Shown here one piece after another: positions 47,408 through 55,234 of a stretch of 64,000 nucleotides of DNA. The notes beneath the pieces are model-generated. The model was not told the DNA's origin, did no database searches, and saw only the letters and a program-made list of their open reading frames with translations. Each line of letters begins with the position of its first letter. Position 1 is the stretch's first letter. The position numbers and the translations under genes were made by a program. This stretch comes from an uncultured Flavobacteriaceae bacterium (GTDB lineage Bacteria; Bacteroidota; Bacteroidia; Flavobacteriales; Flavobacteriaceae): the NCBI GenBank assembly GCA_947502975.1, contig CANNBV010000004.1:62001-126000 (forward strand). Reading direction: 5' to 3'.

Positions 47408-48116
47408 CGTCGACTGTTATTTCTTCTACTCTTCGCGTATCTGAATTAAATTCTCCTTTACGCTTTTGCCTATATTCTGTAAATAAAATGCGTAAATCTT
47501 CACTCATCTTATTTTTTATAGTGGCTACCTCAATACAATCGTATGAGTTTAAACCATAAATTTTAGCATTTTTTTCAACTTCATTATCTGTTCTATCATC
47601 TATCCGTCCACGCTGGTTTAAATCTTTATCAATAATAAAAACATTATCAGAAGCCAGTGTGCTATCTAAAGATTCGCTGTGTTTCAAACTATTAAAAACT
47701 ACTTCAATTAATTCTGGTGAACCATACACAATATGTAAAAAGCGTAGGTCTTCGTATAGGCTAACCTCCTTTCGAAGTTTCTCTGCATCCGCTTCACTTC
47801 CTCTAGGTGCCACTAAAACTACTTGAAATTTTTTAAACCCCTTAAATTTATCGTAAACCAATTCCTTTAAGTTAGAAGCGGCAGTTAAGCGCTCCATAGG
47901 TGTTGTCCCTAAAAAACTTAAAACGGTTATATGGTCTTCTAATACAACAACTTCTTCATCTTTAGAAGAGAACCCTTTTAAATCTAAAATACTCTCGTTA
48001 ACAATATCTAAAGGCGTGTAATTATGAGTTGCAGGATATAGGAATAATAAAAACGTAACAGGCAGAAAAAAAAGAATTCCCAAAATTGCATATCTGCCTA
48101 CTTTCTTATAATTCAT
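47394..48116 (-). CDS. Sco-like thioredoxin-fold protein lacking the copper cysteines
   Basis: 240 residues from the ATG at 48116; a TTG three codons earlier is possible. A membrane anchor (about 10-28) precedes a region that parallels the adjacent Sco protein: ITVLSFLGTTPMERLTAASN stands where Sco has its VIEFFFTTCPTICP, and FIIDKDLNQRGRIDD parallels ALVDKNGFIRSRKD. Both copper Cys and the His are absent. It is a probable structural or regulatory partner of Sco or the oxidase, translationally coupled to the Sco gene. The homology call rests on pattern alignment by eye. Confidence 0.65.
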   Translation of the reverse strand: MNYKKVGRYAILGILFFLPVTFLLFLYPATHNYTPLDIVNESILDLKGFSSKDEEVVVLEDHITVLSFLGTTPMERLTAASNLKELVYDKFKGFKKFQVVLVAPRGSEADAEKLRKEVSLYEDLRFLHIVYGSPELIEVVFNSLKHSESLDSTLASDNVFIIDKDLNQRGRIDDRTDNEVEKNAKIYGLNSYDCIEVATIKNKMSEDLRILFTEYRQKRKGEFNSDTRRVEEITVDDEKN

Positions 48117-48160
48117 CTCTCTCAAATTTACTATATCTAAATACTTTTACAAAAATAAAA

Positions 48161-48184
48161 AAGGTGGTTCTTAAAAACCACCTT
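48161..48184 (-). terminator. Terminator of the cytochrome oxidase operon
   Basis: Perfect 9-base stem AAGGTGGTT / AACCACCTT with a 6-base loop, followed on the minus strand by a T-rich run (ACAAAAATAAAA on +). It lies about 50 bases beyond subunit IV and before the Sco-like gene, separating the oxidase genes from the assembly genes. Confidence 0.85.
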
Positions 48185-48200
48185 AATTGCATATTTTTAA

Positions 48201-48221
48201 CGTTTCGACTCCGCTCAACGC
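48201..48221. repeat. Half-copy of the intergenic palindromic repeat
   Basis: CGTTTCGACTCCGCTCAACG resembles the right arm of the repeat at 21935-21999 (CTTCGACTGCGCTCAG). No matching left arm is present. It is probably a decayed remnant. Confidence 0.5.
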
Positions 48222-48237
48222 AAGCACTAATTTGTGC

Positions 48238-48612
48238 TTAAAAATCTCTTTTTATATAACCGTCCTTGTATACATCAAACACGTAACCACCTTCTTGTAA
48301 CAAAATAAAAATTAAGTAAAGAATTAAGAATATAGCAGTCCATACAACCATACGTCTTAATGCCTTAGTTTCATCTCGCATATGCATAAAATCCCAAGTG
48401 ATATAATAGGCTTTTACAATAGTTAGGATGATGAAAATCCAGTTTAGAGCTTTCATACCTAAAAAACTACCCCAATCTGGTTTTATTATCCCTAAAAACA
48501 CTTCAACTGCTGTAACAAGTGTTAAAAAAGCTAAAACCCCCCAGATTTTCTGAGTATTAGATTTAAACTTTAATAAACCTCTAAATATTTCTAATTTATG
48601 TTCGTGTGCCAT
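48238..48612 (-). CDS. Cytochrome c oxidase subunit IV family protein (prokaryotic)
   Basis: 124 residues with three spans. The pattern VWGVLAFLTLVTAVEVFLGI (seen as the first span) and KAYYITWDFMHMRDETKALR is typical of the prokaryotic COX4 family. It follows the longer subunit III gene by 24 bases and ends the oxidase operon before the terminator at 48161-48184. Confidence 0.9.
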   Translation of the reverse strand: MAHEHKLEIFRGLLKFKSNTQKIWGVLAFLTLVTAVEVFLGIIKPDWGSFLGMKALNWIFIILTIVKAYYITWDFMHMRDETKALRRMVVWTAIFLILYLIFILLQEGGYVFDVYKDGYIKRDF

Positions 48613-48636
48613 TTTTATAAACTATTATAATATCAA

Positions 48637-49608
48637 TTAAACTAGGTAGAAGAATGTAAATACAAATACCCAAACTAAATCTACAAAGTGCCAATACAAT
48701 CCTACTTTCTCTACCATTTCGTAGCTCTTACGTCTTTCATAAGTTCCTAATACCACATTAAAGAAAATAATGATATTAATCACTACACCCGAGAATACGT
48801 GAAATCCGTGAAACCCTGTAATAAAGAAAAAGAAATCAGCAAATAAAGGTGATCCATACTCATTTACATGAAGATTAGCACCTTCTACCACAACCTTACC
48901 ATTTTTCATGATTTGATTGATAGATTCTTCTCTAGATAACACCGTTTTTTCTCCTGCTTCGTTTAGTATTTGCGTTCTTACTAAAACATCTTTATTTGCC
49001 TGTAAACCATGAATTACCTCATCCATAGTATAGCTTGGCAAGCTACCTTCGCTTACAAACCATAATCCATTTTTTCTTTCGTGTTGAGCTCTATCTTGAT
49101 GTGCCGCCGAAACCACAAAATCTCTTAAAGCCACGCGATGTCCTTCTCCATCAACAAACTGTAAAATATTACCACCTTTAGTTTGTACAGCGCCATAATC
49201 ACCTTTAATAAAAGTATTCCATTCCCAAGCCTGAGACCCAACGAATATTAAACCACCAATAATGGTTAAAAACATATACAAAGTAACTTTGCTTTTATTC
49301 AAATGGTGACCAGCATCAACAGCTAATACCATTGTTACAGACGACATAATAAGTACAAATGTCATAAATGCCACATAATACATCGGTGCATCTACGCCGT
49401 GCAAAAACGGAAAGTGAGTAAACACCTCATCTGCAATTGGCCATGAATCTATAAACTTAAATCTCGAAAACCCATAGGCTGCTAAAAACCCAGAGAAAGT
49501 TAATGCATCTGAAACGATGAAAAACCACATCATCATTTTACCATAACTTGCCTTAAGAGGTTGATTTCCTCCGCCCCAAGTTTTGCCTTCTGCTACTACT
49601 GTACTCAT
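48637..49608 (-). CDS. Cytochrome c oxidase subunit III with a large periplasmic insertion
   Basis: 323 residues. Membrane helices lie at about 25-45, 75-97, 108-128, 256-282 and 303-322. Conserved subunit III segments are GSQAWEWNTFI and FITGFHGFHVFSGVVINI. Between the third and fourth helices is a soluble insertion of about 110 residues (136-250) absent from ordinary subunit III. It is the second of two adjacent subunit III genes. Confidence 0.92.
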   Translation of the reverse strand: MSTVVAEGKTWGGGNQPLKASYGKMMMWFFIVSDALTFSGFLAAYGFSRFKFIDSWPIADEVFTHFPFLHGVDAPMYYVAFMTFVLIMSSVTMVLAVDAGHHLNKSKVTLYMFLTIIGGLIFVGSQAWEWNTFIKGDYGAVQTKGGNILQFVDGEGHRVALRDFVVSAAHQDRAQHERKNGLWFVSEGSLPSYTMDEVIHGLQANKDVLVRTQILNEAGEKTVLSREESINQIMKNGKVVVEGANLHVNEYGSPLFADFFFFITGFHGFHVFSGVVINIIIFFNVVLGTYERRKSYEMVEKVGLYWHFVDLVWVFVFTFFYLV

Positions 49609-49707
49609 ATATAATGGTTGTTATTTAAAAGTTGCACAAAAATAATCATTTTATTCATCTAACGAAATATAGCGCTCTAAAAATTAAACACATCATTTTT
49701 TCTATTT

Positions 49708-49804
49708 GGGCGTTACCCTCCTTAGGTCGGGTCGGGCTTTCCGTTTGTAGTTTTGGTTCGATGCACGCCTCACCAAAAGCTATCACTGCAATCCCTAACG
49801 CGGG
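49708..49804. repeat. GC-rich intergenic element with GCGTTA...TAACGC ends
   Basis: The stretch from GGGCGTTACCCTCC through GGTCGGGTCGGGCTTTCCG to ATCCCTAACGCGGG is conspicuously GC-rich against its surroundings. Its ends are inverted (GCGTTA at 49710-49715, TAACGC at 49796-49801). Sequences with GGGCGT...GTCGGGCTTTCCG...ATCCCTAACGC recur in Flavobacteriia intergenic regions, so it looks like a small mobile or structural repeat. It sits between the two subunit III genes. The 250-base gap 49609-49858 holds nothing else I can name. Confidence 0.6.
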
Positions 49805-49858
49805 CAAATCTGCCAACATCCTGTTTTTAAGGCAATTTCTTTACAATCAGCCAGTTTT

Positions 49859-50440
49859 CTATCCTACAAAATACAAGAACAAAAACAGATAAATCCAAAG
49901 TATATCTATAAAATGCCAAAACGTAGCTGCCAGCTCAAACCCCAGTAAATTCTCTGAATTATACTTCTGTTTAAAATGATTATAAATTACAACCAATAAA
50001 CAAATCAATCCAGCAACTACATGTAAAATATGAACAAACGCAATTAAATAGATATAGGACATTGTAACATTACTCGTTGGCCCAGTAAAATTATAGCCCA
50101 AATCAATAATCTGTTGAAATCCAGAAAACTGATTAAAAATAAACACAATACCTAAAGCCAATGTAGCTAACAATAATATAGTTGTAGCACTGCGGTTACC
50201 TTTCTTTAAAGCTTGTTTTGCCAAAATAAAAGTGATGCTACTTATTATTATAACAATTGTACTAATAATAAATGCATCAGGTAACTGAAAATCACTCACC
50301 CAATCTGGTCTAGATCTACTTACTAAAAATGCACTAGTCCAGCCACCAAAACTCATAATTAAAGATATAATACCAAACCAAAGCATCATTTTCTTTGCTC
50401 TATTATTCTTCTCTTGCGGTGTTCCCTGAGTTAAATCCAT
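49859..50440 (-). CDS. Cytochrome c oxidase subunit III
   Basis: 193 residues, five spans: SFGGWTSAFLVSRSRPDW after the first, then YIYLIAFVHILHVVAGLICL and ELAATFWHFIDILWIYLFLF, the signature final helices of subunit III. It ends before the GC-rich element and starts immediately after the heme O synthase stop. Confidence 0.93.
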   Translation of the reverse strand: MDLTQGTPQEKNNRAKKMMLWFGIISLIMSFGGWTSAFLVSRSRPDWVSDFQLPDAFIISTIVIIISSITFILAKQALKKGNRSATTILLLATLALGIVFIFNQFSGFQQIIDLGYNFTGPTSNVTMSYIYLIAFVHILHVVAGLICLLVVIYNHFKQKYNSENLLGFELAATFWHFIDILWIYLFLFLYFVG

Positions 50441-51361
50441 CTAACTTAAAAATTTATCAATTACATAAACAATTTGCACCAATGTAATGTAGGATACACT
50501 TACCAACATCAACTGTTTTGCAGCTTTCTCTGTCATTAATCTAAATAAACGTACAGCATAATATATCATCCAAAGCCCCAATCCAAAAACAATCACAGCC
50601 GCTATTATGGATAACTCCAATCGCCCAGTAAAACCAAATACAGGGATTATAGAAATTATAACAGTCCAGATACAATACATTATGGTTTGTACCGCAGTAC
50701 CTTTATCTTGTTTTCCTGTGGGTAACATAAAAAAGCCCCCCTTCTTATAATCATCAAACAAAAACCATCCTATAGCCCAAAAATGTGGGAATTGCCAAAA
50801 AAATTGTAGTGCAAATAAGGTTCCTGGTTCAATACCAAAATCATCAGTCGCTGCAACCCATCCCAACATAAACGGAATAGCACCTGGAATAGCACCCACA
50901 AAAACCGCTAAAGGTGTCTTTGTTTTTAAAGGTGTGTAAGCACATGTATATAAAAAAATAGAAATAGCACCAAACATGGCTGTTTGTTTATTAATGCTGT
51001 ATAGAATTATAATTCCTAGAAGTGTAAAAATAGACGAAATGATAAATGCAGTAGTTACACTCATGCGTCCTGCAGGGATAGGTCTATTTTTAGTCCTATG
51101 CATTAATGCATCTAAATCCTTCTCAATAATTTGATTAAATCCATTGGAAGCACCAACCATAAAATAACCGCCTAAAGCAAGTAAGGTCAAAACTTTAAAA
51201 TCGACTATGTCAACACCTAATAAATAGCCTGCTAGTGATGAAAAAACAACACTTATAGATAAACGCATTTTTGTAATTTCTTTAAAATCCGAAATTACCG
51301 AAGGTCCTGCTAATGAAGTTTTTGAGTTACCCAAAACTATATCTGTTATTTGCGAGTGCAA
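50441..51361 (-). CDS. ctaB: Protoheme IX farnesyltransferase (heme O synthase)
   Basis: 306 residues, start a TTG at 51361 (an in-frame ATG about 31 codons later would cut into the first helix region). The UbiA-type prenyltransferase motif NxxxDxxxD is in SNGFNQIIEKDLDALMHRTK, followed by RPIPAGRMS. A second Asp-rich loop is in GWFLFDDYKKGGFFMLP. It makes heme O from heme B and farnesyl diphosphate for the oxidase encoded just downstream. Confidence 0.95.
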   Translation of the reverse strand: MHSQITDIVLGNSKTSLAGPSVISDFKEITKMRLSISVVFSSLAGYLLGVDIVDFKVLTLLALGGYFMVGASNGFNQIIEKDLDALMHRTKNRPIPAGRMSVTTAFIISSIFTLLGIIILYSINKQTAMFGAISIFLYTCAYTPLKTKTPLAVFVGAIPGAIPFMLGWVAATDDFGIEPGTLFALQFFWQFPHFWAIGWFLFDDYKKGGFFMLPTGKQDKGTAVQTIMYCIWTVIISIIPVFGFTGRLELSIIAAVIVFGLGLWMIYYAVRLFRLMTEKAAKQLMLVSVSYITLVQIVYVIDKFLS

Positions 51362-51443
51362 AGATACTCTATAAAACTAATTTGAGCAATGCTATCTAAA
51401 CTTTTAATATCTTTAACACACCTAGTGACCTAATTCAAAATTT

Positions 51444-52313
51444 ATGAGATTTCTAAAATCAATTCCTGTTCTTCTTTTCCTCTTATTCAGTCTTTCAAAT
51501 TATGCACAAGGGCGCTTTGATAAAGTTTCAATTAAAACTATAAAACTTACAGATAACACTTATATGTTGGTTGGCGCTGGAGGAAACATTGGTGTTTCTG
51601 TAGGCGAAGACGGTGTTTTAATTATTGACAACCAATTTGCACCTTTAACACAAAAAATCGTAGATGCTATAAAAAAGTTAAGTGACAAACCCATAAAAAT
51701 AGTGATGAACACGCATCACCACGGAGACCATACTGGCGGGAATGAAAATTTTGGAAATCTAGGTGCTACCATTATGGCGCACGACAATGTGAAAAAACGA
51801 CTCAAGGAAAAAAGTCCAGCAATAGCTTTACCTGTGATTACTTATAATGATAAATTATCTGTACAAATGAATGGCGAAGAGGTTCTTGTAATTCATGTGG
51901 ATAACGCCCACACTGATGGTGATTCCCTATTATACTTTACAGAAAGTAATGTATTACACACTGGCGACACATATTTTAATGGTCGCTATCCATATATGGA
52001 TTTAAAATCTGGTGGAAGTGTTGATGGTTACATAAACGCAGTAAAAACAGGATTAATGCTAATTGATGAAAACACTAAAATCATTCCTGGTCATGGAGAA
52101 TTATCAAACAAGGCAGAATATGAAACATTCTTAAACATGTTAGAAACACTTAAAGCTAATGTTTTAGCCGAAATTAAAAATGGTAAAACGGAGAATGATA
52201 TCAAATCCAATGCGTCAATTACAAAAACCTATGATGATTTAGATTATGGGTGTTGCTATATTTCTTCTGAAAAAATAAGGCAAACATTTTACAATAGCTT
52301 AAAAGAAAATTAA
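51444..52313 (+). CDS. Metallo-beta-lactamase-fold hydrolase, exported
   Basis: 289 residues with a signal peptide cut near NYAQG. Zinc ligands are present: HHHGDHTGG (HxHxDH), the later His in VDNAHTDGDS, Asp in LHTGDTYFNG and the final His in IPGHGEL. The fold is a periplasmic MBL hydrolase. Relatives include both beta-lactamase-like and other hydrolases; the substrate is unknown. It is transcribed away from the heme O synthase gene. Confidence 0.88.
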   Translation: MRFLKSIPVLLFLLFSLSNYAQGRFDKVSIKTIKLTDNTYMLVGAGGNIGVSVGEDGVLIIDNQFAPLTQKIVDAIKKLSDKPIKIVMNTHHHGDHTGGNENFGNLGATIMAHDNVKKRLKEKSPAIALPVITYNDKLSVQMNGEEVLVIHVDNAHTDGDSLLYFTESNVLHTGDTYFNGRYPYMDLKSGGSVDGYINAVKTGLMLIDENTKIIPGHGELSNKAEYETFLNMLETLKANVLAEIKNGKTENDIKSNASITKTYDDLDYGCCYISSEKIRQTFYNSLKEN

Positions 52314-52446
52314 AATTTTAAGCTAATAATTCATCGTTACTTAAAATTATAGTAAGTTTTTATATTAATTGTCTTATCATTTAAATCAAACATAAAATTT
52401 CTGAATACTTTAGTCGTATCGTTACTCCTTTTTTAATTCATTAAAA

Positions 52447-54897
52447 ATGAAAACCATCTTCATAAAAGTATTACAATCCGCACTAGTATTAGTGTTGTGC
52501 CTACATCAAACTAACGCACAAAACCCATTTGTAACACACAAATTTACCGCCGACCCTACAGCTAGGGTTTTTAATGGAAAATTATACGTATATCCCTCAA
52601 CTGATAATGCAGAATGTAACGAAGTACAGGGATCAAACGGATTTTGTATGCCTGGATATAGCATGTTTTCTACAGATGATATGGTAAATTGGGAAGATCA
52701 TGGTGTTATTTTAGATCAAAATGATGTGCCTTGGGGTGCTAAAAACCGTTATGGTATGTGGGCTCCAGACTGTGTAAAAAAAGGAGATAAATACTATTTA
52801 TATTATCCAGGCATACCTGAAGATCGCTCTGCATTTAGGCGTGTTGGTGTTTGTATTTCAGACAGTCCAACTGGGCCTTTTATACCAGAACAAAACTATA
52901 TAAAAGGTGTTAAAGGTATAGATCCTAATGTATTAGTTGATGATGATGGACAATCGTATTTATATTACGGAGGTGGCACAGGCATTGGCGCACTTAAAGT
53001 TGCTAAACTTAAAGATAACATGACTGAGATTGATGGTGCACCTGTAAATATTAAAGGCATTCCTGCTGCTGGTTACAGAGAAGCATCATTTATGTTTAAA
53101 AAAGATGGTGTTTATTATTTTACATATGCTCGTGTGACCGATCATAACTACGAAATTGAATACGCAACAGCCGATAACCCAATGGGGCCATTTAAATTTA
53201 GAGGGTTAATTATGCCTAATATTGGTTTTGGTACTAATCACCATTCCGTAGTAGAATATAAAGGAGACTGGTATTTATTTTATCACTATTGGTCTTTAAG
53301 TAACGATGTACACTTACGTTCTATTCGTGCCGATAAAATTGAGTTTAAGCCAAACGGCGATATTATAACTAAAGTAGCAACGCTTAGAGGTATTGGAGCA
53401 CCAAAAGCTGGAGACATCATACAGGTTGATAGACACAACGGTATAGAAGGTGCCACAACTGCTTGGGTGCAAGGGAATCAACCAAGAGGTTTTCAAATAG
53501 AAAAAACCACTAACAATGGTTGGGTTAAATTTAATAATGTAGATTTTGGTAACGGAAAATTAAAAAAACTCTATGCCAGAGTAGCTTCCAATAAAGGCGG
53601 GAAATTACATCTGAGATCTGCCTCTAAAGATGGTACTATATTGGCAACAATAGATGTTCCAAATACTGGCGGTTGGGAATCATGGACAACCATAGATACC
53701 AATTTTAAAAACACAGTAAAAGGCATAAAAGATATCGTTTTAACGTTTGAAGGAGATGGAAACGATTTGTTTCATTTAAACTGGATTAAATTTTCATCAA
53801 AAGATGTAAAAAACAGTAAGAAAACAAGACCAGAAGAGCTTGCAGGAAGGGAGCCTAAAGATGTTGTAAATCCAGTAGACGAGGAAGATAAATTCCGAAT
53901 TCCTAAAAAGCGGGGTGATGATGTTCAAAACATTGGACAAATTTTTCAAATAGACCAAGTAAGCGATAAAAGGCTTTGTAACATTCGGTTACATAATGAT
54001 GCTAAAGATGAAGGCTTTTTTATTGGAGGCACCAATGATGAAGGTTATGTAAGATATAATCAAGTAGATTTTGGTAGTGGTAATTTATTAAATTTCAAAG
54101 CCAAAGTAGCCTCAAACAGAAAAGGCGGTGTTTTGGAATTAAGAGTAGATAGCATCGACGCCCCAATACTTGCCCAAGTTGAAATTTCTAATACTGGTGG
54201 ATGGAGAAATTGGGAACTGGTTTCCGGCAAATTTGAAAAGCAAACAACAGGAATTCATGATGCGTTTTTTACGTTTGAAGGTGATGGTAGTCAACTTTTT
54301 AATGTAGATTGGGTGAAGATATCTACAACTGAAATACCTAATAGTGACACCATAGCTCCTGAATATTTAAAAGGTGTTAAAGTTTTTAATCCAAACATCA
54401 CTACAAAACGAAGTAACAAAACATTAAAAGCAGGTGATATCTTAGAGTTAGAACGCAATAGCGACATTAAGAAAGCCAGAGTTGTACCTGTTGAAGGGAA
54501 TCAACCTGATGGTTTTGAAATTGGTTATATACAACCAAATGCATACTTAAAATTTGACAATATAGATTTTGGGAATGGCAACCTCAAAGATATATCTGCT
54601 ATGGTATCTAGTGGAAGTCAAGGCGGACAAATAGAAATTAGGTTAGACACCTTAGATGGTGAAATTTTAACCGTGATTAACGTACCTAATACAGGAGGTT
54701 GGACGAATTGGAAAGTACTAAAAGCTAATATTAAAAACCAAGCAACAGGCATTCACAATATTTATTGTGTTTTTAAAGGCTCAGGACAATATTTATTGAA
54801 TATTAATTGGTTACGATTTTCATCTCCAGATATTCCAAAAAGCTTAAAGCCTCATCCTTTAGAAACTGCTAAGAAGGGGTATTATTCAAAAAATTAG
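52447..54897 (+). CDS. GH43-family glycoside hydrolase with three CBM6-like repeats
   Basis: 816 residues. The signal peptide ends near TNAQNP. The five-bladed GH43 domain (about 25-315) has ADPTARVFNGKLYVYPSTDN with the catalytic Asp, MWAPDCVKKGDKYYLYYPG, GIDPNVLVDDDG and YREASFMFKKDGVYYFTYA with the probable acid Glu. Three CBM6-like beta-sandwiches follow (about 321-451, 496-638, 661-804), each ending in a FEGDG-type motif and an NW-(I/V/L)-(K/R) strand. GH43 enzymes cleave arabinose-, xylose- or galactose-containing polysaccharides. No type IX sorting domain is seen. Confidence 0.9.
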   Translation: MKTIFIKVLQSALVLVLCLHQTNAQNPFVTHKFTADPTARVFNGKLYVYPSTDNAECNEVQGSNGFCMPGYSMFSTDDMVNWEDHGVILDQNDVPWGAKNRYGMWAPDCVKKGDKYYLYYPGIPEDRSAFRRVGVCISDSPTGPFIPEQNYIKGVKGIDPNVLVDDDGQSYLYYGGGTGIGALKVAKLKDNMTEIDGAPVNIKGIPAAGYREASFMFKKDGVYYFTYARVTDHNYEIEYATADNPMGPFKFRGLIMPNIGFGTNHHSVVEYKGDWYLFYHYWSLSNDVHLRSIRADKIEFKPNGDIITKVATLRGIGAPKAGDIIQVDRHNGIEGATTAWVQGNQPRGFQIEKTTNNGWVKFNNVDFGNGKLKKLYARVASNKGGKLHLRSASKDGTILATIDVPNTGGWESWTTIDTNFKNTVKGIKDIVLTFEGDGNDLFHLNWIKFSSKDVKNSKKTRPEELAGREPKDVVNPVDEEDKFRIPKKRGDDVQNIGQIFQIDQVSDKRLCNIRLHNDAKDEGFFIGGTNDEGYVRYNQVDFGSGNLLNFKAKVASNRKGGVLELRVDSIDAPILAQVEISNTGGWRNWELVSGKFEKQTTGIHDAFFTFEGDGSQLFNVDWVKISTTEIPNSDTIAPEYLKGVKVFNPNITTKRSNKTLKAGDILELERNSDIKKARVVPVEGNQPDGFEIGYIQPNAYLKFDNIDFGNGNLKDISAMVSSGSQGGQIEIRLDTLDGEILTVINVPNTGGWTNWKVLKANIKNQATGIHNIYCVFKGSGQYLLNINWLRFSSPDIPKSLKPHPLETAKKGYYSKN

Positions 54898-54912
54898 TTT
54901 TTAAAAACACAT

Positions 54913-55224
54913 TTAAACCTCTGAAAACTTTGAAGAAAGCAAAGACTTAAATGTATTTAATTTGGCTTTATTACAACTGCTTATTTGAATATATGTTTGA
55001 TCTCTAGATGGAAAGGTATGAATAGCCAAATGACTTTCGGCCAATACCCAAACACAAGTATATCCTTTAACTGGAAAATAATACTCAACAAAGTTAACTG
55101 TAGTAAATCCTGATTTTAATAATAGATCTTCAAATTCGATCTTAAGAAATTTATTATCAGTGTTAGCAATCCATTTTTCAAAATGGAACATTTTTGCTTC
55201 TATATCTTTATAATTTTCAATCAT
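54913..55224 (-). CDS. speD: S-adenosylmethionine decarboxylase (short SpeD-type)
   Basis: 103 residues. The processing motif ESHLAIHTFP has Glu63-Ser64, where Ser64 would become the pyruvoyl group, and His69; Cys84 (ISSC) matches the proton-donor Cys. These positions correspond to Ser63/His68/Cys83 of the Thermotoga enzyme. It is about 20-25 residues shorter than typical SpeD, mainly at the C-terminus. It would supply decarboxylated AdoMet for the spermidine synthase 10 bases upstream. It converges on GH43 with a 15-base gap. Confidence 0.87.
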   Translation of the reverse strand: MIENYKDIEAKMFHFEKWIANTDNKFLKIEFEDLLLKSGFTTVNFVEYYFPVKGYTCVWVLAESHLAIHTFPSRDQTYIQISSCNKAKLNTFKSLLSSKFSEV

Positions 55225-55234
55225 TTTTAGAGTT

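Noticed and set aside
52314-52446. Possible -7 box TACTTTAG upstream of GH43
   Set aside because: It has one mismatch in the critical TTTG and no convincing TTG partner; no separate feature was recorded.
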